5,868 nucleotides of DNA, taken from NCBI GenBank assembly GCA_028287545.1, contig JAQBPL010000314.1, positions 1-5,868 on the forward strand, given 5' to 3'. Position 1 is the first letter of the stretch; every line of letters begins with the position of its first letter. The notes beneath the pieces were generated by a model. It saw only the letters and a list, made by a program, of their open reading frames with translations, was not told where the DNA came from and did no database searches. A program made the translations under genes and the position numbers. Below, piece by piece: positions 1-5,645 of this stretch. Origin of the DNA: Vulcanimicrobiota bacterium. Its GTDB lineage: Bacteria; Eremiobacterota; Eremiobacteria; Baltobacterales; Baltobacteraceae.

Positions 1-1425
1 CCGGTCGCGTACCCGCCGGCGGCTGTGACGCACCACAGCGTAACCGTCGGCGGCCGCACGATCGCGTACACGGCGCGAGCAGGCACGACGACGCTGCGCA
101 ACGCCGACAACGAAGAGATCGCGCAGGTGTTCTCCGTCGCGTACACCGCCGACGGTGCCGACCCCCGGACGCGTCCGGTGACGTTCTTCTGGAACGGCGG
201 CCCCGGCTCGTCGTCGATGTGGCTGCACATGTCGTCGTACGGGCCGGTGCGCGTACCGGTCCCCTCGAACGCCACGCCGCCCGCGCCCGGCGTGCAAGTC
301 GCGCCGAACCCCGACTCGCTGATCGACACGAGCGATCTCGTCTTTATCGACGCGGTCGGCACCGGCTACAGCCAGATCGCCGGGAAGGGAACGCCCAAGA
401 CGTTCTTCGGAATCGATGAAGACGCGCACGCGTTCGAACGGTTCATCCGCGACTGGGTGAACGAGAACAACCGCTGGGTCTCGCCGAAGTATTTGTTCGG
501 CGAATCCTACGGCACGATGCGCGCGGCGGTCGTCGTCGACGGGCTGCAGCACGCCGGGATGGCGATCGACGGCGTCGTGCTCGTCTCGTCGGTGCTCGAT
601 TATAACGCGCTCGACAACGGCCAAGGTCCGGGCGAGGACTATCAATACGTCAGCTTTCTGCCGACCGAAGCCGCGGTCGCCTGGTACCATCATCGCGTCG
701 CGGGGAACCCGCCGGACTTAGCGCGTTTCGTCGACGAGGTCCGCGCCTTCGCGCTCGGACCGTACGCGGACGCGCTGATGCGCGGCGACTCGCTCGACCC
801 CGCGACCCGCCGCGGGATCGCCGAGAAACTGCACGCCTACATCGGCCTCGACGTCGCGTACATCGATCGCGCCGATCTGCGCATCGACCCCAGCCGCTTC
901 GAGCACGCGCTGCTCGGCGCCAGCGGCTCGGCGACGGGCCGGCTCGACGGCCGCTACCAAGGTCCCGAACTCGATCGCACCACCGATTCGGCGACCTACG
1001 ATCCGGCCAGCGACGACTTGCTGACCGACGCGATGGTCGGCGCGTTCGGACGCTACGTGCGCGAGGATCTCGGCTACCGCGTCGAGCGCCCGTATCTGGG
1101 CACGAACTACGGCGTCGTCGCCTCGCACTGGAACTTTCGGCGGACGAACTCGATCGTCGCCCCGAACTCCTCGAAAGATCTGCGCGAAGCGCTGATCAAG
1201 AATCCGTATCTGCGCGTCTTCGCGGCCAACGGCTACTACGATCTGGCGACGCCGTTCTTCGGCACGGAGTACACGTTCAACCACCTCGGGCTGGACGCGA
1301 CGACGAGCTCGCACATCGTGTACGGGTTCTATCCGTCCGGTCACATGATCTATCTCAACGATGAAGCGCGGCGCGCGCTGAAAGCCGATCTCGTGAAGTT
1401 CTATCAGAAGGCTGCGGTGCGCTGA
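1..1425 (+). CDS. S10 serine carboxypeptidase-like peptidase, 5'-truncated by window edge
   Basis: Serine carboxypeptidase family S10 (alpha/beta hydrolase fold), expected to remove C-terminal residues from peptides. The frame is open back to base 1, reading PVAYPPAAVTHH. The GTG at 25 lies where the downstream paralogue has an internal Val (DAVTHH), so it is probably not the start; the true start and any signal peptide are outside the window. Counting that Val as residue 1, the oxyanion-hole motif WNGGPGSSS is at 56-64, the nucleophile Ser161 is in FGESYGT, Asp406 is in NGYYD and His440 is in PSGHM. The whole triad is therefore present. The oxyanion motif has Ser where eukaryotic members have Cys, and the visible protein contains no cysteine, so the disulfides of plant and yeast carboxypeptidases are absent. 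It ends two bases before the next gene, its close paralogue, so the two are probably co-transcribed. Family assignment is secure; substrate is unknown. Confidence 0.93.
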   Translation, partial: PVAYPPAAVTHHSVTVGGRTIAYTARAGTTTLRNADNEEIAQVFSVAYTADGADPRTRPVTFFWNGGPGSSSMWLHMSSYGPVRVPVPSNATPPAPGVQVAPNPDSLIDTSDLVFIDAVGTGYSQIAGKGTPKTFFGIDEDAHAFERFIRDWVNENNRWVSPKYLFGESYGTMRAAVVVDGLQHAGMAIDGVVLVSSVLDYNALDNGQGPGEDYQYVSFLPTEAAVAWYHHRVAGNPPDLARFVDEVRAFALGPYADALMRGDSLDPATRRGIAEKLHAYIGLDVAYIDRADLRIDPSRFEHALLGASGSATGRLDGRYQGPELDRTTDSATYDPASDDLLTDAMVGAFGRYVREDLGYRVERPYLGTNYGVVASHWNFRRTNSIVAPNSSKDLREALIKNPYLRVFAANGYYDLATPFFGTEYTFNHLGLDATTSSHIVYGFYPSGHMIYLNDEARRALKADLVKFYQKAAVR

Positions 1426-1427
1426 TC

Positions 1428-2951
1428 ATGCGACGACTCATCATCGCGCTCGCCGTTGCGGCGTTCGCTCTCGTCTCGTCCGCGCCGGTGCGCGTCGCCG
1501 CGCAGGCGGCGCCGAGCCCGACGCCGTCGCCCCGGCCGATCCCCAAGGCCAAGGATGCGGTGACGCATCACACGATCACGCTCGGCGGCCGGCGCATCGC
1601 GTACACCGCGCACGCCGGCTCGCTGCTGCTCCACGACGCCGACGGCCTGCCGACGGCGAGCGTCTTCTACGTCGCCTACACCGCCGACGGCAGTCCCGCG
1701 CGCACGCGCCCGCTGACGTTCGTGTGGAACGGCGGCCCGGGTTCGTCGTCGATCTGGCTCCACATGGGCTCGATCGGCCCCGTCCGCGTGAAGGTGCCGT
1801 CGGACGGCTCGCAGCCGCCGCCCAACCCGCCGCTGGTCGACAACGAGTCCTCGCTGCTCGACACCACCGATCTCGTGTTCGTCGATGCAGTGGGGACGGG
1901 CTGGAGCACCGTCGTCGGGCGCGGGAAGACGAGCGACTTCTACGGGATCGACGAGGACGCCAAGGCGTTCACGCAGTTCATCGAACGTTGGGTCTCGCGC
2001 AACGGCCGCTGGCAGTCGCCGAAGTTTCTCTTCGGCGAATCGTACGGCACGACGCGCGCGGCGAACGTCGTGAACCTGCTCCAGAACGACGGCATGGCGA
2101 TCTCCGGCGTCGTACTGCTCTCCTCCGCGCTGAGCTACAACCTGCTGCCGATCGGTCAAGGACCGGGCGAAGACATCAACTACATCACGTATCTGCCGAC
2201 CGAGGCGGCCGTCGCGTGGTACCACCACAAGGTCGCGGGCAACCCGCTCGACCTGGCCCGCTTCGCGGATGAAGTGCGCGCGTTCGCCGGCGGGCCGTAC
2301 GCGCGGGCGCTGCGGCGCGGCGACACGCTCGACGCCGCGACTCGCGCGCAGATCGTGGCGAAACTGCACGCCTACACCGGGCTCGACACGGCGTACATCG
2401 AGGCCGCAAACCTGCGCATCGATCCCAATCGCTTCGGCGATCAATTACTGCGCAGCCGCGGGCTGATCGTCGGCCGGCTCGACGGGCGCTACACGGGAAC
2501 CGAGCTCGATCGCAACAGCACCTTTCCGAGCTTCGACCCGTCCTCGACGATGGCGTCTTCGGCGTTCGTCGGCGCGTTCAACCACTACGCCCACGACGTG
2601 CTGCACTACACGGACGATCGGCCCTACGACGTGCTGGATTTCGGCGTGAACTCGTCGTGGAAGTACCAGCGCGGCGAGGATTCGAACGCGCCCAGCGTCG
2701 TCGCCGACCTCAAGTCCGCGATCGCCCAGAACCCTTCACTGCAGATCCTCTCGGCGAACGGCTACTACGATCTGGCGACCGCGTTCTACGGCACCGAGTA
2801 CCTGCTCGACCACATGAACCTCACACCCGCACAGCGCCGCCAACTCCACTACACCTACTACGCCTCAGGCCACGAAGTCTACCTCAACCACGACTCCCTG
2901 CTCCAATTCAAAGCAGACCTGGTACGGTTCTACAAATCCGCGTCACCGTGA
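1428..2951 (+). CDS. S10 serine carboxypeptidase-like peptidase with signal peptide (tandem paralogue)
   Basis: Complete 507-residue S10 family peptidase, predicted to be exported and to trim peptides from the C-terminus. The ATG start is supported by a classic signal peptide directly after it: MRR, a hydrophobic stretch at 4-19, and a likely signal peptidase I cut after AQA (25-27). A Pro/Ser-rich linker follows at about 28-40. The catalytic domain carries WNGGPGSSS (100-108), Ser205 in FGESYGT, Asp448 in NGYYD and His482 in ASGH. There is no cysteine. It is clearly homologous along its whole length to the upstream gene, with near-identical blocks such as LPTEAAVAWYHH and ANGYYDLAT, so the pair arose by duplication. 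A weak AGAAGG at 1406-1411 is rather far from the start, and translational coupling to the upstream stop is plausible. The last 45 or so codons use ACA, GCA, TCA, CAA and AAA more than the rest of the gene. Family is certain; physiological substrate is not. Confidence 0.95.
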   Translation: MRRLIIALAVAAFALVSSAPVRVAAQAAPSPTPSPRPIPKAKDAVTHHTITLGGRRIAYTAHAGSLLLHDADGLPTASVFYVAYTADGSPARTRPLTFVWNGGPGSSSIWLHMGSIGPVRVKVPSDGSQPPPNPPLVDNESSLLDTTDLVFVDAVGTGWSTVVGRGKTSDFYGIDEDAKAFTQFIERWVSRNGRWQSPKFLFGESYGTTRAANVVNLLQNDGMAISGVVLLSSALSYNLLPIGQGPGEDINYITYLPTEAAVAWYHHKVAGNPLDLARFADEVRAFAGGPYARALRRGDTLDAATRAQIVAKLHAYTGLDTAYIEAANLRIDPNRFGDQLLRSRGLIVGRLDGRYTGTELDRNSTFPSFDPSSTMASSAFVGAFNHYAHDVLHYTDDRPYDVLDFGVNSSWKYQRGEDSNAPSVVADLKSAIAQNPSLQILSANGYYDLATAFYGTEYLLDHMNLTPAQRRQLHYTYYASGHEVYLNHDSLLQFKADLVRFYKSASP

Positions 2952-2953
2952 TC

Positions 2954-3063
2954 TGTCACCCCGAGCTTGTCGAGGGGCCCTCGTCACCAATGGTGCCTCG
3001 CGGTCGACGTTGATCGCAAGGCACGCCGCGTGACGAGGGCCCCTCGACAAGCTCGGGGTGACA
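2954..3063. repeat. Long inverted-repeat element with perfect 34-bp arms, between convergent genes
   Basis: The arms 2954-2987 and 3030-3063 are exact reverse complements over 34 bases. The interior keeps pairing: GTGCCT (2993-2998) faces AGGCAC (3019-3024), and the central stretch from about 2999 to 3016 is nearly self-complementary if G-U pairs are allowed. The whole 110-base element could therefore fold as one long hairpin in RNA. Each arm contains the 11-bp core GAGCTTGTCGA (2963-2973 and, inverted, 3044-3054), flanked by CCCC and GGGG. It begins two bases after the S10 stop codon and ends 28 bases before the stop of the opposing reductase gene. That position suits a bidirectional terminator, but there is no clear U-tract, so this role is inference. 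It resembles REP/MITE-like non-coding elements; no transposase is visible. Confidence 0.9.
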
Positions 3064-3087
3064 ACGGGAAACTCGGGGGTGACAACG
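3052..3087. repeat. Short direct repeat at the right end of the inverted-repeat element
   Basis: CTCGGGGTGACAACG at 3052-3066 is followed by CTCGGGGGTGACAACG at 3072-3087, identical apart from one extra G. The second copy looks like a decayed or partial duplicate of the outer end of the right arm. It lacks the CGACAAG portion of the core. Confidence 0.75.
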
Positions 3088-3091
3088 ATGA

Positions 3092-4012
3092 CTACATCGC
3101 CAGTTCGGTCGGCGGCGGGAAGCCGTGCACCTTCCGCCCTTCGTCTCCATCGTTCTTCATCGACGACTTGTACAGTTCCAGGTGCCCGTCGGTCGCCAGC
3201 GGACGATACTTGTCGCGCAACGCCTGCATCGCCACCTCGTCGAGCGGCGCGAAACCGTCGGCGATGCGCACGTGATGGTCGAGGACCTGCTGTGAGTCGA
3301 TGCCGGTGATCGTCGTCAGCACGCCCGGCAGCGACATCGCATAGCGCAGCGCGTCGTCGGGCGCGACGCCGCCGGCTTCGAGGAGGCGCCCTTCGGCGAA
3401 GCATTTCATGCCGAGCGCGTTGATCCCGCGCTCGCGTGCGAGCGGGAGCACGCCGCGCTCGAAGCTGCGATAGCTCGCGTCGCAGACGTTGAGCGGCATC
3501 TGCACGGTGTCGAAGGGATAGCCGCGTTCGATCATGTCGCGGTGAATCTCGGGACGCTTGTGGCCGGTGAACCCGACGAACCGAACCTTTCCGTCGCGCT
3601 TCGCGCGGTCGAGCGCTTCGACCGCGCCGCCCTTGGCATAGTGCCGCGCCGGATCGTCGTCGTACACGACCTCGTGGATCTGCCACAAGTCGAGATGATC
3701 GGTGCGCAAGCGTCGCAGCGACTCCTCGAGTTGCTGCATCGCGACCTTCCCGTCGCGCCCGTGCGTGCACACCTTCGTCATCAGGAAGACGTCGTCGCGG
3801 CGGCCGCTCTCGGCAAGCGCTCTGCCCATGCGTTCTTCGCTGATGTGCCCGTTGTACTCCCAAGCGTTGTCGAGGAACGTGATCCCGGCGTCGATCGCCG
3901 CCAACAGCAGACGGATCGCCTCGCTGTCGTCCGCGATCAGGCCCAGATGGTAGCCGCCGAAGCCGATCGCCGCGACGGCGACGCCCGGCGCGATCTCGCG
4001 CTGCGGAATCAT
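3092..4012 (-). CDS. Aldo/keto reductase
   Basis: Cytosolic NAD(P)H-dependent oxidoreductase of the aldo/keto reductase superfamily (TIM barrel), reducing aldehydes or ketones to alcohols; physiological substrate unknown. Starting at MIPQREIAPG the protein has 306 residues. The usual catalytic tetrad can be placed: Asp48 in FLDNA, Tyr53 in WEYNG, Lys80 in LMTK and His113 in WQIHE. The barrel strand KVRFVGFTGH is at 142-151, and an ITGIDS segment at 235-240 lies in the cofactor-binding part. An upstream in-frame ATG at 4111 would add 33 residues unlike the family N-terminus and would run into ftsY on the other strand, so I chose 4012. The Shine-Dalgarno signal is poor: AGAAGG at 4034-4029 is 16 bases from this start. 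The gene is convergent with the S10 pair and divergent from ftsY, so it is probably a single-gene unit. Superfamily call is firm. Confidence 0.92.
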   Translation of the reverse strand: MIPQREIAPGVAVAAIGFGGYHLGLIADDSEAIRLLLAAIDAGITFLDNAWEYNGHISEERMGRALAESGRRDDVFLMTKVCTHGRDGKVAMQQLEESLRRLRTDHLDLWQIHEVVYDDDPARHYAKGGAVEALDRAKRDGKVRFVGFTGHKRPEIHRDMIERGYPFDTVQMPLNVCDASYRSFERGVLPLARERGINALGMKCFAEGRLLEAGGVAPDDALRYAMSLPGVLTTITGIDSQQVLDHHVRIADGFAPLDEVAMQALRDKYRPLATDGHLELYKSSMKNDGDEGRKVHGFPPPTELAM

Positions 4013-4070
4013 GTCGGCTTCGTACCCACCTTCTAGGCGCCCGAGGCGTGACGGCGAATGTCGGTCCCCC
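4013..4070. promoter_or_regulatory. Short divergent gap between reductase and ftsY
   Basis: Only 58 bases separate the preferred start codons of two divergent genes. I see no convincing -35/-10 pair or good Shine-Dalgarno sequence on either strand here. Promoters must either overlap the opposite gene's 5' coding sequence or be unlike the sigma-70 consensus. Function is inferred from position only. Confidence 0.4.
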
Positions 4071-4994
4071 GTGAGTTGGTTCGCAAAGCTCAAGACCGCG
4101 CTGACGCGCACCCGCGAGGCGTTCGGCGGCGAGCTCGAAACGATGGCGCTTGCTCGCCGCCCGGTCGACGAAGCACTGTGGGAAGATCTCGAAGAGATCT
4201 TGCTGGCAGGCGACTTCGGCGTCCCGACGACGCTGAAGATCGTCGACGCGCTGCGGGCCGTCGCGAAACAGGACCGCTACGAGACGAGCGACCGGGTCGT
4301 CGAGCGCTTCCGGCGCGACGTCAAGAACTTCCTGACGCTCCCCGAGATGGGCCTCGCACTTGGCGCGAAACCTGCGGTGGTGCTGGTGGTCGGCGTGAAC
4401 GGCAGCGGCAAGACGACGACTATCGGGAAGCTTGCCGCATTACTGCGGAGCCAGCGCCGCAAGGTGATGGTCGTTGCGGCCGACACGTTCCGCGCCGCGG
4501 CGGCGGAGCAGCTCGCGGTGTGGGCCGAGCGCGCGGGCGCGGAATACCTGCGCGGCGCGGAAGGGTCGGATCCGTCGTCGGTCGTCTTCGACGGAATGAC
4601 CGCGGCGAAGGCGCGCGGCGTCGACGTCGTGCTGGTCGACACCGCCGGCCGCCTGCAGACGAAAACCAACTTGATGGAAGAGCTGAAGAAGATGCGGCGC
4701 GTGATCGAGCGCGAGACCGGCGGCCCGCCGGCAGAGACCCTGCTCGTCGTCGACGGCACGACGGGACAGAACGCGCTCTCGCAAGCGAAGCTCTTCAACG
4801 AAGCAACGCTGCTGACCGGAGTCGTCGTGACAAAACTCGACTCGACCTCGAAGGGCGGCGTTCTCGTCGGCATCGTCGACCAGCTCGGCGTCCCGGTGAA
4901 ATACATCGGCCTAGGCGAAGCGATCGACGCGCTCCGTCCGTTCGATCCGGCCGAGTTCACGAAGGCACTGTTCGAAGTGACCTCGGCAGCGTAG
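4071..4994 (+). CDS. ftsY: Signal recognition particle receptor FtsY
   Basis: SRP receptor GTPase: it pairs with Ffh on ribosome-nascent-chain complexes at the inner face of the cytoplasmic membrane and hands them to the SecYEG translocon. The GTG at 4071 gives 307 residues opening with SWFAKLKTALTRTREAF, the amphipathic start typical of short FtsY proteins; the in-frame ATG at 4011 would add 20 residues of unrelated sequence and overlap the reductase start. The N domain spans about 20-95. The G domain shows the P-loop GVNGSGKTTT (108-117), DTFRAAAAEQL (138-148), DTAGR (190-194), TKLD (254-257) and GLGE (280-283), then the conserved tail ending in LRPFDPAEFTKALF. There is no long acidic A domain as in E. 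coli. No strong Shine-Dalgarno precedes the GTG, so initiation may be weak or leaderless. It is distinguished from Ffh by the lack of an M domain. Confidence 0.97.
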   Translation: MSWFAKLKTALTRTREAFGGELETMALARRPVDEALWEDLEEILLAGDFGVPTTLKIVDALRAVAKQDRYETSDRVVERFRRDVKNFLTLPEMGLALGAKPAVVLVVGVNGSGKTTTIGKLAALLRSQRRKVMVVAADTFRAAAAEQLAVWAERAGAEYLRGAEGSDPSSVVFDGMTAAKARGVDVVLVDTAGRLQTKTNLMEELKKMRRVIERETGGPPAETLLVVDGTTGQNALSQAKLFNEATLLTGVVVTKLDSTSKGGVLVGIVDQLGVPVKYIGLGEAIDALRPFDPAEFTKALFEVTSAA

Positions 4995-5002
4995 TCCCTA
5001 CC

Positions 5003-5045
5003 GTCATTGCGAGCTTGTCGAAGCCTGTCATTGCGAGCTTGTCGA
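5003..5045. repeat. Tandem direct repeat of 19 bp, period 24
   Basis: GTCATTGCGAGCTTGTCGA occurs at 5003-5021 and again at 5027-5045. The second copy forms most of the left arm of the larger inverted repeat that follows. The array begins eight bases after the ftsY stop codon. The first copy has no inverted partner nearby and looks like a solitary half-element. Confidence 0.9.
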
Positions 5046-5057
5046 GCAACCCCCGTG

Positions 5058-5099
5058 TCGCGCTGAGCGTCCTTCGACAAGCTCAGGACCGAAGCGCGA
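5058..5099. other. Nested hairpin inside the second repeat element
   Basis: TCGCGCT (5058-5064) pairs perfectly with AGCGCGA (5093-5099). Inside this, GTCCT (5069-5073) pairs with AGGAC (5085-5089) and presents the 11-base core TCGACAAGCTC exactly as the loop. Confidence 0.6.
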
Positions 5100-5127
5100 G
5101 CCTACATCGAGACGAACGAGATGAGGG

Positions 5128-5155
5128 GTCGTCCCTCCACTTCGGTCGGGACGAC
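5128..5155. other. Perfect 8-bp hairpin inside the second repeat element
   Basis: GTCGTCCC (5128-5135) pairs with GGGACGAC (5148-5155) around a 12-base loop. No U-run follows on either strand, so it is not a canonical intrinsic terminator, though it could pause polymerase or protect RNA ends. Confidence 0.55.
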
Positions 5156-5218
5156 GCGGAGGGTTGCTCGACAAGCTCGCAATGACAAAGTTGCCTGCGT
5201 CTCGCGTGCTGGGATCGG

Positions 5219-5542
5219 TTACGGAGCATTCCGTCGGGCGGCGGCGGGATCGGTGAGCTCGCGTTCGGGCGCGTCGAGACGGCCCGACCAAAGGCGGCGG
5301 AAGCGGCCCAGCCACACGTCCATCTCCGCAAGCCCGGCCGGGTCGATGGCGTAGATGCGCCGTTGCGCGTCGCGCCGCACCTGAACGAGGCCCGCCTCGC
5401 GGAGCAGCTTCAGGTGCTGCGACACGGCGGGCGCCGTCATGTCGAAGCGCCGCGCGATCTCGCCGGCGCGCAGTTCGCGCGTCGCGAGCATCTCGACGAT
5501 CCGTCGCCGGGTAGGATCCGACAGCGCCATGAACCCGAGCAT
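5219..5542 (-). CDS. ArsR-family winged-helix transcriptional regulator
   Basis: Small 107-residue DNA-binding protein with an ArsR/SmtB-type winged helix-turn-helix. The N-terminal FMALSDPTRRRIVEML (4-19) is characteristic, the recognition helix lies in TAPAVSQHLKLLREAGLV (36-53), and the wing is about 54-66 (QVRRDAQRRIYAI). The metal-sensing ELCVCDL motif of SmtB/ArsR is replaced by ELRAGEI and the protein has no cysteine, so thiol-based metal sensing is unlikely. It is closer to the metal-independent group of which SdpR is an example. Such genes often precede an AHSA1/SRPBCC gene, but here none follows and the next gene is convergent ftsY. The ATG at 5542 is favoured over the one at 5530 because AAGG at 5552-5549 is six bases upstream. 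Autoregulation is plausible from the palindrome at 5565-5574. Target genes and inducer are unknown. Confidence 0.92.
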   Translation of the reverse strand: MLGFMALSDPTRRRIVEMLATRELRAGEIARRFDMTAPAVSQHLKLLREAGLVQVRRDAQRRIYAIDPAGLAEMDVWLGRFRRLWSGRLDAPERELTDPAAARRNAP

Positions 5543-5548
5543 GGAACA

Positions 5549-5552
5549 CCTT
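5549..5552 (-). promoter_or_regulatory. Ribosome binding site of the ArsR gene
   Basis: AAGG on the minus strand, six bases before the ATG at 5542. It decides the start in favour of 5542 over 5530. Confidence 0.6.
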
Positions 5553-5578
5553 ATTTCACAAACGCTTAATTAAGTCAA
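5550..5578 (-). promoter_or_regulatory. Candidate promoter and operator of the ArsR gene
   Basis: On the minus strand TTGACT (5578-5573) and AATAAG (5555-5550) are separated by 17 bases, matching five and four positions of the sigma-70 hexamers. The perfect 10-bp palindrome CTTAATTAAG (5565-5574) overlaps the -35 and spacer and stands out as AT-rich in this high-GC DNA. A repressor bound there would block polymerase. If this -10 is used, transcription would begin almost at the ATG, leaving little or no leader and excluding the AAGG site from the message. The two readings conflict, so the promoter is tentative. Confidence 0.4.
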
Positions 5579-5596
5579 GACCGAAGAATATGTGTA

Positions 5597-5614
5597 ATCG
5601 AACAGAGGTTCGAT
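5597..5614. promoter_or_regulatory. LexA-binding SOS box upstream of recA
   Basis: ATCGAACAGAGGTTCGAT is a perfect palindrome with 7-bp arms around four bases, and contains TCGAAC-N4-GTTCGA, the core of the mycobacterial/Gram-positive-type LexA box. Its place between the ArsR gene and recA fits, because recA is a classical LexA target. TGTAAT (5593-5598), one base from the TATAAT consensus, overlaps its left edge, so a bound repressor could occlude a recA promoter. That promoter would give a leader of roughly 170 bases. The -35 (TTAAGT, 5570-5575) is weak. The site is 55 bases upstream of the ArsR start, so it could also affect that gene. Confidence 0.75.
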
Positions 5615-5645
5615 GCCTGGTCGCTCCGAAATACAGGGGTAATGA

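Larger units (their letters stand above)
5026..5187. repeat. Composite inverted-repeat element with 27-bp arms, downstream of ftsY
   Basis: The arms 5026-5052 and 5161-5187 are exact reverse complements over 27 bases, each holding the core GAGCTTGTCGA (5035-5045 and, inverted, 5168-5178). The flanks differ from the first element: TTGC and GCAACCC here, CCCC and GGGG there. A further inverted core sits inside at 5074-5084. The 108-base interior contains two hairpins of its own (5058-5099 and 5128-5155), so the RNA could form a multibranched structure rather than one rod. It occupies the gap between convergent ftsY and the ArsR gene, which suggests transcription termination or shielding of 3' ends. 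This is inference; no clean U-tract is present. Confidence 0.88.

Noticed and set aside
25..27. GTG as start of the first S10 gene
   Set aside because: The aligned position in the paralogue is an internal Val just after the linker, the frame is open to base 1, and using it would leave an exported enzyme without a signal peptide.
1404..2444. Long minus-strand open frame of 346 codons opposite the second S10 gene
   Set aside because: Its translation is an Arg/Val/Asp-rich low-complexity sequence typical of the antisense of high-GC genes, and it overlaps a gene with full catalytic motifs.
2954..3063. Peptide read from the repeat (PELVEG-type) as a small gene
   Set aside because: The same peptide arises in several frames from the repeat core and has no start codon or ribosome site; it is a translation artefact of the repeat.
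2943..3863. Minus-strand frame of 306 codons over the repeat and the reductase
   Set aside because: Arg-rich shadow of the aldo/keto reductase in another frame.
4013..4111. N-terminal extension of the aldo/keto reductase to the ATG at 4111
   Set aside because: It would overlap the ftsY start on the opposite strand, and the extra 33 residues do not resemble the family N-terminus, which fits MIPQREIAPG.
4277..5080. Minus-strand open frame of 267 codons opposite ftsY
   Set aside because: It is antisense to the conserved FtsY GTPase motifs, its product is Ser/Thr/Pro-rich without family features, and its beginning lies in the repeat cluster.
2954..5187. Repeats as a CRISPR array
   Set aside because: The copies are inverted pairs and one 24-base-period doublet separated by coding genes, without regular spacers or cas genes.
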